Source: Geminisphaera colitermitum TAV2
GTDB lineage: Bacteria; Verrucomicrobiota; Verrucomicrobiia; Opitutales; Opitutaceae
Length of the DNA stretch: 61,797 nt
Reading direction: 5' to 3'
Assembly: GCF_000171235.2 (NCBI RefSeq)
Contig: NZ_ABEA03000110.1
Coordinates: 1-61,797 of the forward strand
Shown: positions 34,800-43,400 of the stretch, in pieces
Numbering within the stretch: the stretch's first letter is position 1
How the letters are laid out: every line of letters begins with the position of its first letter
Notes under the pieces: model-generated
What the model saw: the letters and a program-made list of their open reading frames with translations, nothing else
Databases searched by the model: none
Told to the model about the DNA's origin: nothing
Program-made: the position numbers and the translations under genes

Positions 34800-35522
34800 T
34801 TACTCCCATTTGATTTCATAGATGACGGCAAAATTCGCCTTCCCAGTTCCCTCCGAATAATCGCATTCGAGCTCGATTCTTGGATTCTTGGGATCACTAA
34901 CTGTGCCTTTGCCAAAACAGTTTGGGCAACGGCGACTCTCTATCAGAATGACATGAAAAACATGTCCGGCCTTGAGTGCTGTCACGAATTGATCGCGAGT
35001 CAGATCGGGCGCAGCGGGGACTTCGACATATCTTCTTACTGTTCGTTTTGCGCCCAAGACGGTCGTGAAACTGACCGTGCCATCCACTCGCGTTGGTCGA
35101 TTTGGGATTATGTCACCATCGGCAAAATCTGCCGGTTTGAGAAGGACAAGAACGCTGTTCCCGACCAGATACGTGCGAGCATCAATACGCTGTGAAATTT
35201 TCCAGCCTTCAACCCGTGGATCAAGCAGGTCTTTCGGGATAGCTTTGCCGTCTTTATCGGCTGTCCAGCGTGCCGCGACTTTCTCAAAAAGGACAAGCAA
35301 CTGCTCTCGCGTTTCCGTTGATGTCACTCCGCCCACACGAGAAACCAAAAACGTCTTTTGCTCTGCAAACGGTGCCCCTCTTACCTGTTCGTTTGGTGCC
35401 TGCCATTGTTCTCCGCCAACGTAGCGGAATGGGTTGAGTGGCAAGTTCGATGGAGCGGCAAATGCAGCACAGGCAAACGCGATAAATGCGCTGGTGTGAG
35501 CGACCGTGCATGGAATGCTCAT
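34800..35522 (-). CDS. Exported prophage protein with CxxCxGxG motif
   Basis: 240 aa from the Met at 35522, where a signal peptide begins (PCTVAHTSAFIAFACAAFAAP). The mature protein ends with a zinc-finger-like RRCPNCFGKGTVSD segment (a DnaJ-type CxxCxGxG half-motif) and a beta-rich C-terminus (IELECDYSEGTGKANFAVIYEIKWE). It lies next to the repressor and shares a TAATG overlap with a small membrane zinc-ribbon gene. The position suggests a lysogenic cargo gene. Function unknown. Confidence 0.7.
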   Translation of the reverse strand: MSIPCTVAHTSAFIAFACAAFAAPSNLPLNPFRYVGGEQWQAPNEQVRGAPFAEQKTFLVSRVGGVTSTETREQLLVLFEKVAARWTADKDGKAIPKDLLDPRVEGWKISQRIDARTYLVGNSVLVLLKPADFADGDIIPNRPTRVDGTVSFTTVLGAKRTVRRYVEVPAAPDLTRDQFVTALKAGHVFHVILIESRRCPNCFGKGTVSDPKNPRIELECDYSEGTGKANFAVIYEIKWE

Positions 35523-35713
35523 TACACTTTCCCGCCGCACTTGGTGCATCTCCAGGGCTGCTTGCAAATCGAAGCTATAATCCAAACCGGGAGCCATAGC
35601 CCGAAGAGAAACAGGGTGATGATAGCGTGAACCAGATGGCTGGTCCCCTTACGTTGGGCTAGGACATGTGACTGGCAGTGTGGGCAGTGTTTTTGAGTTT
35701 GTTCGAGGGACAT
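35522..35713 (-). CDS. Small membrane zinc-ribbon protein
   Basis: 63 aa. CPHC near the N-terminus and CTKCGGKV at the C-terminus form a four-cysteine zinc ribbon split by one membrane segment (HAIITLFLFGLWLPVWIIASI). It overlaps the exported protein gene by one base (TAATG). Both probably form a cargo unit beside the repressor. Confidence 0.65.
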   Translation of the reverse strand: MSLEQTQKHCPHCQSHVLAQRKGTSHLVHAIITLFLFGLWLPVWIIASICKQPWRCTKCGGKV

Positions 35714-35727
35714 AAGAGGCTGTCCAA

Positions 35728-36168
35728 CTAGGCGGAGTCGCCTGTTTGATCAAGTGCATTGAGTTCATCGATGCGCAGATGCACACAGACCTTACCCCAT
35801 GCGTAACCCAGACCACCTGGCACACGCTCGGCAACGTCCAGATAGGCGGAGATGCGCTCCTCAATTTTTTCGCGTGTAATCACAGGTGTCGGGACAGGGG
35901 TTTCGTAATCAGCAGAGGGACGGATCATCGTCTCTTTTCTGACACAAAAACTAGGCGCGTTAGATTTTGGTGTCAGATTTTTTTCTGCATCGGCCAGCTT
36001 CTCCCATGTCTTTTCGGTCACTGGAACCTCCCCCCTTAAGGTTGCATAAAGATGCTGACGGGATAGTTTTAGAATCTGGGCCGTTCCTTTCATATCTAGG
36101 CGCAATTGCGCCCGCATCTTGTTTACCCTGTCAGAAAATTCAGTAAAAGTGTCAGATTTCGCTTGCAT
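35728..36168 (-). CDS. Probable phage repressor (HTH)
   Basis: 146 aa. The N-terminal half has a helix-turn-helix (KGTAQILKLSRQHLYATLRGEVPVTEKTWEKL, about residues 27-58). The C-terminal half is unassigned. It is divergent from a Ner-like gene, and the intervening and coding sequence carry repeated GTGT-AGATTT motifs, all as expected for a Mu-type c repressor. Confidence 0.75.
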   Translation of the reverse strand: MQAKSDTFTEFSDRVNKMRAQLRLDMKGTAQILKLSRQHLYATLRGEVPVTEKTWEKLADAEKNLTPKSNAPSFCVRKETMIRPSADYETPVPTPVITREKIEERISAYLDVAERVPGGLGYAWGKVCVHLRIDELNALDQTGDSA

Positions 36169-36215
36169 GGTGTAAGATTTTCAGGAGTTTCTTCCATGTT
36201 CTCCCATAGAACATG
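36128..36215. promoter_or_regulatory. Divergent repressor/Ner control region
   Basis: The palindrome CATGTTC (36195-36201) - 7 nt - GAACATG (36209-36215) covers the Ner start codon. TGTCAGAAAA, GTGTCAGATTT and TGTAAGATTTT words recur at about 36128, 36149 and 36171. Another TGTCAGATTT lies within the repressor gene at 35971. These are candidate operators for lysis-lysogeny control. Confidence 0.6.
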
Positions 36216-36410
36216 AATATCACAACCCAGAAACAAGAGCTGAAAAAGCGCATGAAGGCAGTCGGGATGAGCTACCGGCGCATGGCCCCCGTGCTGGATG
36301 TCAACTTTGTTTACCTCTGCGAAATCCTGAATAACCGACGCTCGAATTCCGGTCGCGCCCTCTGCGCCCGGATGGATGCCCAACTTCGGCAAATGGAGAA
36401 AAAATCATGA
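36213..36410 (+). CDS. Ner/Cro-like HTH protein
   Basis: 65 aa. KKRMKAVGMSYRRMAPVLDVNFVYLCEILNNRR (about residues 11-43) is a compact lambda-repressor-like helix-turn-helix. First gene of the rightward early operon, opposite the repressor, with an operator palindrome over its start codon. It probably represses its own promoter and that of the repressor. Confidence 0.75.
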   Translation: MNITTQKQELKKRMKAVGMSYRRMAPVLDVNFVYLCEILNNRRSNSGRALCARMDAQLRQMEKKS

Positions 36411-36610
36411 GCCGTCCACGTCTTGGCCGCAACCCCTACATGTCAGGCATTATCGCCCGCGATGCCGGGCACTCCATCGCCACCTGCCCCGTCACCCCGC
36501 GCAGCCGATTCTACCGACAATGGTGCGCCGGCTGGGCCGATCGTGACAGCTTTCTCCGTTCCTCCACCTGCGCCGCGCTCCGCACGGCAGGAAGAAAATT
36601 CCCCCTCTGA
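36407..36610 (+). CDS. RMF-like small protein
   Basis: 67 aa, coupled to the Ner gene by an ATGA overlap. The pattern GRNPYMSGIIARDAGHSIATCPV ... FYRQWCAGWADRDSF resembles ribosome modulation factor (N-P-x-x-x-G, a CP pair, then W-x-x-GW). RMF binds the 30S ribosome and drives 100S dimer formation. In a phage early operon it might modulate host translation or act as a small DNA/RNA-binding protein. Similarity judged by eye only. Confidence 0.6.
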   Translation: MSRPRLGRNPYMSGIIARDAGHSIATCPVTPRSRFYRQWCAGWADRDSFLRSSTCAALRTAGRKFPL

Positions 36611-36652
36611 ACTCCCCCCCCCCTCTTCGCCTCTCTCTCTCTCAATTTTCCT

Positions 36653-37477
36653 ATGTCCGACACCACTGAAAAACAATTCACGTTCCTCCCAGCCGAACTC
36701 ACCGAACACCCGATCCTCGCGCACATCCCGATGTGGGCGAACACCGAGCCGGAATTTCAGGCACTCGCCGCGTCCGTGCGCGAACGCGGCTTCGACTACC
36801 CCGCGCTCATCACAAGCGAACGCCGCATCGTTGACGGTCGCAACCGCCGTAACGTTGCCGCCTTCCTCGGCATCTCCCTGCCATGTCGCATCGTCTCTGC
36901 CGATGAAGTCGCTGCCATCGCATTTTCGTCGATTGCACACCGCCGCAACCTCACCAAATCAGCCTTGGCTTATCTCGTTTTCCCGCTCGTAAAACCGGCC
37001 TTCGACGAAGCCAGACAACGCGCACTGAGTAACCTGAAAACGGGTAGTGAATCCCCGTCTCCAACTAAATTGGAGACGGGAAAGACCATTGAGACACTCA
37101 CCGATGAAATTGGCATCAATCGCGAATACATGCGGATGGCCAGCGACATCCATGCGGCCTTCAAAAAACATCCGAAATTGCGGGAGCAATTCGAGGCCGC
37201 CCTGATTTCCGGCCAGTCGAGTTTGACCGCCATCCGGCACGCCATTGACGGGAAAATTGCCGCAAACGAAGGCAAAACAACACCCGATAAAAACGACGCC
37301 CCCTCGCTCATCGTTCGCGCCTTTACCGACCTGCGCAACCGCTGGTCGCGGTGGGAAAAAATTCCCGAACCCAAGCGTCAGGAAGTCACCGCGAAAGTCG
37401 TGACCGCAACAGCCGAGTGGCCGCGCGAAATCGTGATAGCGACCGCCGCCGCGTGGAAAAAGAACGGCATCATTTAA
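36653..37477 (+). CDS. ParB/Spo0J-like domain protein
   Basis: 274 aa. ParB N-terminal fold: HPILAHIPMW, FQALAASVRERGFDYPALIT, then the ERRIVDGRNRRNVAAFLG box (about residues 58-75) that in ParB binds CTP. HTH-like EIGINREYMRMASDIHAAFKKHP follows. Such proteins often precede transposase genes in Mu-like phages of this phylum. A C10 run lies about 40 bp upstream. Confidence 0.82.
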   Translation: MSDTTEKQFTFLPAELTEHPILAHIPMWANTEPEFQALAASVRERGFDYPALITSERRIVDGRNRRNVAAFLGISLPCRIVSADEVAAIAFSSIAHRRNLTKSALAYLVFPLVKPAFDEARQRALSNLKTGSESPSPTKLETGKTIETLTDEIGINREYMRMASDIHAAFKKHPKLREQFEAALISGQSSLTAIRHAIDGKIAANEGKTTPDKNDAPSLIVRAFTDLRNRWSRWEKIPEPKRQEVTAKVVTATAEWPREIVIATAAAWKKNGII

Positions 37478-37501
37478 TCAATCCCCCCCCCCAACCTACC
37501 G

Positions 37502-39406
37502 ATGGAAAACGAAGGTAAGACCGAGACGCCAGTGACCGCCGCGCAACTGGAGGAAGCCCATCGCCGACGCCAGTTGGTTGAGGCGCTGGCAGGCTTTCCT
37601 TCATTGCGCGTTGCGAGCCAAGTCTTGGGCGAACCAGCCGCCAACCTCTGCCGCTACCGGCGCGCATGGGACGGCACGCTCGATAGCCTCATGCCCACCG
37701 GTTCCAGCGGACGCCCCCCCGTTGCCGATGCGCTTTCCTCCGAGGAAATCGCGGTCGCCAAAACCTACCTCCTCAAAACCGAAAGCCTCCCCCTTGCCTT
37801 GGAGCTGCTTGCCGACTCCTCGCAATGCAGCCACGCATCACGCGACCTCCTCAACCGCTTCCGCGACACCCGCCGCTACCCGCCGAGCATCGTCCGCGCC
37901 GTCCGCTTCACCGAGGAAGAATGGGCGGAATTCCACGGACGCAAACACGCGCAAGGCACCGCCCTCGTCACCCGACGCGGCATGTTCGGCACACGCGAAG
38001 ACGGCGCATCCATCGAAGTGTTTTCAGGCGACATCGTCGAAGCCGACGACGTATCAATCGACACCCCCTATTTTGTCACCCAGCCCGACGGCACCGTGCG
38101 CACAGGCCGCCAAGTCCTCTGCTATCGCGACCTCCGCAGCGGCAAATGGCTCTACGCCTGCGCCGTCGCACGCGACCGCGACAGCTACCGCGCCGAAGAC
38201 ATCTTGCGCGCCTCCCGCTGGCTCGTCGAAGCCCACGGACTGCCCGGCATGTTTCGCTTTGAACGCGGCAATTGGGAGTCCGACGCCGTGATCGGGCACA
38301 AAGTCGAAGCCGGCATTCGCTGGGGCGGGCTCGCTCAACTCGTCCCCATCCAAACCATGTTTTCCAGCAACGGAAAAGCGAACATCGAAGGCGGCTTTCG
38401 GATGCTCCACAAACTACTCGGCCTGTCCGGTATCCGAATTGGCAAGACACGCAGCGAATACGAACAAGCCACCGCCGACATGCTCGCCGTCAACTCCGGC
38501 AAACGCGACCCCCGCGACTGCGGATTCATCCCCTGGGAAAAACTACTCGCCGAGTTCGATGCCGCCTTCACCCGCCTCAACGGACGCGTGAGATTCGATC
38601 AACACTCCGCCGAGAAAATCGCCCCCGACGACCAGTGGTGGCGCGACATGCAAGCCCGCAAAGGCAAACGCCTCCCCGCCTGCCCCCCCGAACTCTTTTA
38701 CCACTTCGCTCCCATCAAACGCCAAGTCTCCATCGGAGCCGTCCGCGCCGGTCACGTACAAATCTCAGTCGAAGGCCACGCAAAACCCTTCCTCTTCCGC
38801 TGCGCCGGCGAAGGCATCCCCTACCTCGAACGCCTCCACAAAGTCTGGGTATCCTTTGACCCCTTGGACGCCGCCGCCGGTGCCGAGATTTTCAACGACG
38901 ATGCCAGCCCCCGCAACCGGGACGGCTGGCGTCCCCGCCAATTCCTCTTCCGCGCCCCCCTCGCCGAAGATCGTGCGCAATACGACCACCGACCCGCCGG
39001 CACACGCGGAAGCGACGAAAGCGCCGCCGCTCGCAAAATCCGCAAAGCGCAAATTCGCGCCGTGGGCACAAGCATCGGCATGTTCGGCACCGGTTCCCGT
39101 CGCGTCGAAATTGCCGGGGACGGCGAAGGCAACGCGGCCCGCATCGAACGCGGCGCGATGGCACGCTCGCAAGCCGCCTCCACAACACCCGATGCACCCA
39201 CCGTGCAAACCCCGCGCATCCCCCGCGCACGCCCCGCACCAGTCATCGTCGAAGACCTCGATCTCACCACACGCGAAACGGCACCCGCACTGGAAAATCT
39301 GGACATGCCTGCCGCCGCATTCGCTGCCCCTCGTCCGCATTTTCCCCCTCCCGCCTCTCCCGCCCCTCCCGCCTCCATCCTGATCGAAGAATTGGACCTG
39401 CGCTAA
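37502..39406 (+). CDS. Mu-type transposase (MuA-like)
   Basis: 634 aa. N-terminal HTH-like region, then an rve/RNase H core with first acidic motif GDIVEADDVSID (Asp near residue 182), second strand motif FRFERGNWESD (Glu near residue 254) and third SNGKANIEGGFRML (Glu near residue 296). A beta-barrel-like domain follows (VRAGHVQISVEGHAKPFLFRCAGEGI) and a Pro/Ala-rich tail ending ILIEELDLR, probably the MuB contact. The second catalytic position appears to be Glu instead of the usual Asp. Upstream is a C10 run 9 nt before the ATG. Confidence 0.88.
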   Translation: MENEGKTETPVTAAQLEEAHRRRQLVEALAGFPSLRVASQVLGEPAANLCRYRRAWDGTLDSLMPTGSSGRPPVADALSSEEIAVAKTYLLKTESLPLALELLADSSQCSHASRDLLNRFRDTRRYPPSIVRAVRFTEEEWAEFHGRKHAQGTALVTRRGMFGTREDGASIEVFSGDIVEADDVSIDTPYFVTQPDGTVRTGRQVLCYRDLRSGKWLYACAVARDRDSYRAEDILRASRWLVEAHGLPGMFRFERGNWESDAVIGHKVEAGIRWGGLAQLVPIQTMFSSNGKANIEGGFRMLHKLLGLSGIRIGKTRSEYEQATADMLAVNSGKRDPRDCGFIPWEKLLAEFDAAFTRLNGRVRFDQHSAEKIAPDDQWWRDMQARKGKRLPACPPELFYHFAPIKRQVSIGAVRAGHVQISVEGHAKPFLFRCAGEGIPYLERLHKVWVSFDPLDAAAGAEIFNDDASPRNRDGWRPRQFLFRAPLAEDRAQYDHRPAGTRGSDESAAARKIRKAQIRAVGTSIGMFGTGSRRVEIAGDGEGNAARIERGAMARSQAASTTPDAPTVQTPRIPRARPAPVIVEDLDLTTRETAPALENLDMPAAAFAAPRPHFPPPASPAPPASILIEELDLR

Positions 39407-39462
39407 CCCGCACGCACTTCGCGCGAACATCCAACATCCAACGGCCAATCACTGAACCCGCC

Positions 39463-40692
39463 ATGACCACAAACACAAACACCACCACGATTGACACGCC
39501 CCCCCCGCCCACACTCGACGGGAAAGAAAACCGCCGCCATGCCGGAGGTATCAATCACACGGATACGCCGCGTGGCAACGCCGCCGCCCGCTTCACCATT
39601 GCTGGCGACAAAATCGCCGCCGCCACCTCCACCCTCCCCGACGACCAGCGCGAAGCCCTCCGCTGGGCCGCCGGCTACTGCCGCGCCCGCAACATCACAC
39701 ACGCCGAACTCGCCGGCATGTTGAAAAAACCAGACGGAGAAACCTACTCCAAAGACTCCGTCTATCATGCCCTCACTGGCGGACGCACCTCCGAACAACT
39801 CGACAACATGGTAGCCGCCATCCAACGCCTCCGCCGCGTCGAAGAAGCACGCGGCGAACAAGTCCGCGTCGGCTTCATTGAGACCGCCGTCTCCCGCGCC
39901 ATCTTTTCGACACTACGCAAAGCCTTCCTCCGCCAAAAAGTCGCCATGATACTCGCCGAGTCGCAAGTCGGCAAAACCACCGCTGCCCTCGAATACGCCC
40001 GCACCCACAACCACGGCGAAACGAAAATCGTGCGGATGCCCACCGGCGGCGCACTCTCCGCCTTTCAAGTCGAACTCGCCGACACCCTCGGCCTCCCCAC
40101 CTGTCTGCGCGGAGCCGATGTCCGCCGCCGCATCTTCGCCTGCTTTGACGAACGCACCCTGCTCATCGTTGACGAAGCCCACGAATGCCTCACCAGCAAT
40201 CAGAACGGCGGCGTGCGCACCCTCAATTTCATCCGCGAAATCCACGACCGCTGCAAATGCGGCGTCGTCCTCATTGCCACAAAAGTCTTTCGCCATCACC
40301 TCCTCCAAGGCACCCACGCTCGCAACCTCCGCCAACTCTGGCTCCGCTCCATGCGCCCCACCGAGTTGCCCGACCGCCCCGGAAAAAGCGACCTCGTCGC
40401 CTTCTCCGCCGCCTACGGACTCCCCCCCGCTCCCGATCAGGAAATCGGCATCCGCGTAACTGCTCTTGACGCAGACGGTGAAGAACGCACCCGCACCATC
40501 ACTGCCAACCCGCTGAACCTGCAAACCCAGATCATCGCTGAAGACGGCTTGGGCCGATGGAACATGATCCTGCAAGAAGCCAGCGACACCGCTCGCGAAA
40601 AACGCCGTGCCATGAGTTGGGGCATCGTCCTGCACGCATGGCACTCCTTTGCCCAACTCGAAACCCTCGCCGACACTGAGGAGTCCGCATGA
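39463..40692 (+). CDS. MuB-like AAA+ ATPase, transposition target selection
   Basis: 409 aa. An N-terminal HTH-like region (ARNITHAELAGMLKKPDGETYSKDSVYHAL) is followed by a AAA+ domain with Walker A AESQVGKTTA (residues 165-174) and Walker B LLIVDEAHE (about 229-237). An arginine-containing RQLWLRSMRPTELP segment follows. It binds DNA with ATP, activates MuA and gives target immunity. A downstream gene overlaps by 4 nt. Confidence 0.9.
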   Translation: MTTNTNTTTIDTPPPPTLDGKENRRHAGGINHTDTPRGNAAARFTIAGDKIAAATSTLPDDQREALRWAAGYCRARNITHAELAGMLKKPDGETYSKDSVYHALTGGRTSEQLDNMVAAIQRLRRVEEARGEQVRVGFIETAVSRAIFSTLRKAFLRQKVAMILAESQVGKTTAALEYARTHNHGETKIVRMPTGGALSAFQVELADTLGLPTCLRGADVRRRIFACFDERTLLIVDEAHECLTSNQNGGVRTLNFIREIHDRCKCGVVLIATKVFRHHLLQGTHARNLRQLWLRSMRPTELPDRPGKSDLVAFSAAYGLPPAPDQEIGIRVTALDADGEERTRTITANPLNLQTQIIAEDGLGRWNMILQEASDTAREKRRAMSWGIVLHAWHSFAQLETLADTEESA

Positions 40693-40970
40693 ACGCCAAA
40701 CGGAAATCGAACACCAAACTCCGCATCCCACCCGGAGCCATCCCTGAAATGCGCGCACGCCTTTGCCACCAGATCGCTCGCTTAGGGGCAATCAGCGACC
40801 AACTCACGATGATAGATCAAATCATCCGCAATCCCGAAACGTGTATTGCCACTGATAATACAGCCATCTCTGTTGCCCTGGGCACATGCTGCGTCGATTC
40901 CGTGGAACTGGCCGTCGATGCCGAATCCCTGGCCGAAGCGATGCACACGCTGGAAAGCCTCTGCTCATGA
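40689..40970 (+). CDS. Small early prophage protein
   Basis: 93 aa with ATGA overlaps to both MuB and the next gene. A basic N-terminus (NAKRKSNTKLRIPPGAIPEMRARL) is followed by an Ala/Ser-rich helical part. No family recognised. Tight coupling argues it is real and expressed in the early operon. Confidence 0.6.
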   Translation: MNAKRKSNTKLRIPPGAIPEMRARLCHQIARLGAISDQLTMIDQIIRNPETCIATDNTAISVALGTCCVDSVELAVDAESLAEAMHTLESLCS

Positions 40971-41113
40971 ACACGCCGCGCCCGCTCACCCTCCCCGACG
41001 ATCCCCCGACGATCACCTTGCAACGCCGCACGCTCGCCCTGGCCTTCGCCAACGCCTTCGGCGCCGGGTTCCTCACCGCCATCATCATCATCGTCCTCTT
41101 CATTCTCCCGTAA
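40967..41113 (+). CDS. Very small single-span membrane protein
   Basis: 48 aa, ATGA overlap with the preceding gene. Hydrophilic N-half and one membrane helix at the C-terminus (LALAFANAFGAGFLTAIIIIVLFILP). Function unknown. Confidence 0.5.
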   Translation: MNTPRPLTLPDDPPTITLQRRTLALAFANAFGAGFLTAIIIIVLFILP

Positions 41114-41120
41114 GCAAAAG

Positions 41121-41205
41121 TTCACCACAGAGGCACAAAGACACAAAGGCCAATCAACAGAAGCTAACTCCTCCGAACTCTGTGCCTCCGTGTCTCTGTG
41201 GTGAA
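41121..41205. repeat. Inverted repeat in the early operon
   Basis: TTCACCACAGAGGCACAAAG (from 41121) pairs imperfectly with CTCCGTGTCTCTGTGGTGAA (ending at 41205). The core is related to the repeat after rmuC, and a single arm (CTCCGTGTCTCTCTGTGGTG) also occurs at 51346-51365. A host-type repeat appears to have colonised the prophage. Confidence 0.75.
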
Positions 41206-41231
41206 AAAACAAATACATAAACACACCCGCC

Positions 41232-41678
41232 ATGCCAAAAATCGAAGTCAACAAAGTCGCCGAAATTCTCAAACGCAACGAACTCGAACCGCCCGTCATG
41301 CGAGCGATCATCGAGGAAATGAACTCCCTCGTTCAGCCCGAAGTGGACGATGAAACGCCGCCGCCGGTCAAAAAACAGTGGTGCATCCTCATCTCAGACC
41401 CCAACGGTCTCATCCCCGACAACGAGGATTTCACCGGCTGGGTTCTTCAAATCCCCGAAAACGAGAGCGTGCTTACTACGCAGGAACGCATTCACAAGGC
41501 CGCCTACGAGTTCAACACCACCAAAAAAGGTCGCATGTTGCCCGCCGAAAGAATGGGCGACGCCATCGAGAACATCCCTGCCAAGCACTTCAAAGAGCAG
41601 CAGGTCTGGGTGAAGTCGAAAGCCCCCGTCCTCATGCTCCGCACAGACAACGAAATCCCGATGGAGAGGAAGGAATAA
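41232..41678 (+). CDS. Early prophage protein of unknown function
   Basis: 148 aa, hydrophilic alpha/beta composition (PKIEVNKVAEILKRNELEPPVMRAIIEEMNSLV; QWCILISDPNGLIPDNEDFTGWVLQIPENESV). Looks like a conserved phage hypothetical; no function assignable. It precedes Gam. Confidence 0.65.
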   Translation: MPKIEVNKVAEILKRNELEPPVMRAIIEEMNSLVQPEVDDETPPPVKKQWCILISDPNGLIPDNEDFTGWVLQIPENESVLTTQERIHKAAYEFNTTKKGRMLPAERMGDAIENIPAKHFKEQQVWVKSKAPVLMLRTDNEIPMERKE

Positions 41679-41757
41679 CTCACGCGGAGACGCGGAGGCG
41701 CGGAGAAACCCAATTCTGAAAATCCTGTTAATTCTGTCCAAAACAAAACCACCCACC

Positions 41758-42303
41758 ATGTCCACCATCGCATCAACCGTGACGCCGCTCGAATTGCTCG
41801 ACGTTCACACAAAAGCCTACGCCGAGGCCCGCCGCGTTCTTAACGAACGCGTCAACGCCCTCGAAGACGAAATCCGCGACGCCCAACGTCGCAAATTGCC
41901 CGGCATCAAAACCGCGCTCTCCGTCGCTGCGGATACGCAGGCCGCGCTTGCGGCTGTCATCCAGCAACACCCCGACCTCTTCGTGAACCCGAAAACGATC
42001 ACCCTTCACGGCATCAAAATCGGATTCCAAAAAGGGAAAGGAAAACTCGTTTGGGAAGACGACGCGAACGCCGTTGCCCGCATCGAAAAGATGTTCGGGC
42101 TGGATGCGGAGACTTACCTCATCATCAAGAAAAAACCCTCTGCGTCCGCGCTGGGGAATCTCGACGCCAAAGACCTCGCCAAACTCGGCATCACCAGCGA
42201 GCAGGCCGGGGAACAAGTCTTCATCAAACACTCCGACAGCGCCGTCGATAAGCTTGTCAAAAAGCTTCTCAAGGAAGGTGCCGTCGAAGAGGCCGAAACC
42301 TGA
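41758..42303 (+). CDS. gam: Host-nuclease inhibitor Gam (Mu Gam-like)
   Basis: 181 aa. N-terminal coiled coil (ARRVLNERVNALEDEIRDAQRRKLPGI) and the Gam core KTITLHGIKIGFQKGKGKLVWEDD (about residues 80-103). Next comes RIEKMFGLDAETYLIIKKKPSASALGNLDAKDLAKLGI. Gam binds DNA ends like Ku and protects transposing phage DNA from exonucleases. Early-operon position agrees. Confidence 0.9.
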   Translation: MSTIASTVTPLELLDVHTKAYAEARRVLNERVNALEDEIRDAQRRKLPGIKTALSVAADTQAALAAVIQQHPDLFVNPKTITLHGIKIGFQKGKGKLVWEDDANAVARIEKMFGLDAETYLIIKKKPSASALGNLDAKDLAKLGITSEQAGEQVFIKHSDSAVDKLVKKLLKEGAVEEAET

Positions 42304-42348
42304 ACCACCCACGGCGTCCCACGTCCTGCGTCCCAAATCCAACCCACC

Positions 42349-42891
42349 ATGACCCTTTTCACCAACGAACAAAAAGCCCGCGTCGCGCAGCTCGCCCGAC
42401 GCGCTTATGACGCACGGCCCGATCGCGAAGAGTTCGAGCTAATCAACTCGCATCTCAGCAAAACCGCCTGCTTTGAACACTGGCGCAAGTGGCAGACGGG
42501 ACGTGCCACGGGCGGCGTGCAATCGCTGCGCGAGTGTGTATCCGAACTCCACTACCTGCCCTTGCTCGCGCATTTCTCCGACATGCTCGGCGATGGTGGC
42601 GGTGCCCTCAATCTCCTCCTCCGACATGCCGAGGAGGGGCGCATTCGCGTCTTCTTCAAACTCCAGGAAGCCCTCGCCGAACGCGATCTCAACGAAGCCT
42701 ACGCCGCCTCCATCTGCCGGCGTCAGTACCGTTGCGACCTCGGCGACGCCTCTGAAAAACAACTCTGGTCGCTCTTTTTTACTGTGCGTAACCGGCGCAA
42801 AGCCGTCGCAAAACCCAAGCGCACTGCCCCCCGCTACGTCCGCAACGCCATCGCCACACTCTCCACGCCCACCGATGGAAACCCGTTTTGA
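42349..42891 (+). CDS. Early prophage protein of unknown function
   Basis: 180 aa, helical (FTNEQKARVAQLARRAYDARPDREEFELINSHLSKTACFEHWRKWQTGRA). The C-terminus is basic. No family recognised. It is co-directional with Gam and 45 bp downstream of it. Confidence 0.65.
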   Translation: MTLFTNEQKARVAQLARRAYDARPDREEFELINSHLSKTACFEHWRKWQTGRATGGVQSLRECVSELHYLPLLAHFSDMLGDGGGALNLLLRHAEEGRIRVFFKLQEALAERDLNEAYAASICRRQYRCDLGDASEKQLWSLFFTVRNRRKAVAKPKRTAPRYVRNAIATLSTPTDGNPF

Positions 42892-42908
42892 ACCACTGAT
42901 GCACACTC

Positions 42909-43400
42909 ATGCGCACTAATAAAAACCGCAGCTCAAAACCCGAGATCATCGGCTACCTCATCCTTACCAAAGACGGTCAACTGGCACCTGCCGCCATCAT
43001 CGGCGGACGCGAAAAACAGCGTGGAAAAATCAGACTTTTCCCCTCCTACGAATCTGCCCGCCGCGTTGCCCGCCGGGGTGAACGCAATGTCAACGCTGCA
43101 CGCAACGCCGTCTTCGGCGACTGGGATCATCTCACCCGCCTCGCCGCCATGCTCCCCCTCAACATCCAACCCGTCCACGGCAAACGCTCTGCCTGCCAGA
43201 AACCGGGGGAGGGGGGGGGGGGGAGGATCGTCAACAAAACCCCCTCGCTAAAATCGCCGTGCAAAGGCCGTGCAATGACACAGCCGCAATGTTCTGAACG
43301 ACACGACAACAGAACCGCCTCCCAAAACCCTGCCCCTTATTTTCAACGGAATCGAAAACACACAAACGACAGAATCAGGACACTGGAAAATGGAAACTGA
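42909..43400 (+). CDS. Early prophage protein interrupted by a G13 tract
   Basis: 163 aa as read, but only the first about 100 residues look protein-like (EIIGYLILTKDGQLAPAAIIGG ... FPSYESARRVARRGERNVN). After a run of 13 G (43211-43223) the sequence turns low-quality, so the natural C-terminus may lie in another frame (for instance one stopping near 43249). Function unknown; an HTH is not evident. Confidence 0.5.
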   Translation: MRTNKNRSSKPEIIGYLILTKDGQLAPAAIIGGREKQRGKIRLFPSYESARRVARRGERNVNAARNAVFGDWDHLTRLAAMLPLNIQPVHGKRSACQKPGEGGGGRIVNKTPSLKSPCKGRAMTQPQCSERHDNRTASQNPAPYFQRNRKHTNDRIRTLENGN

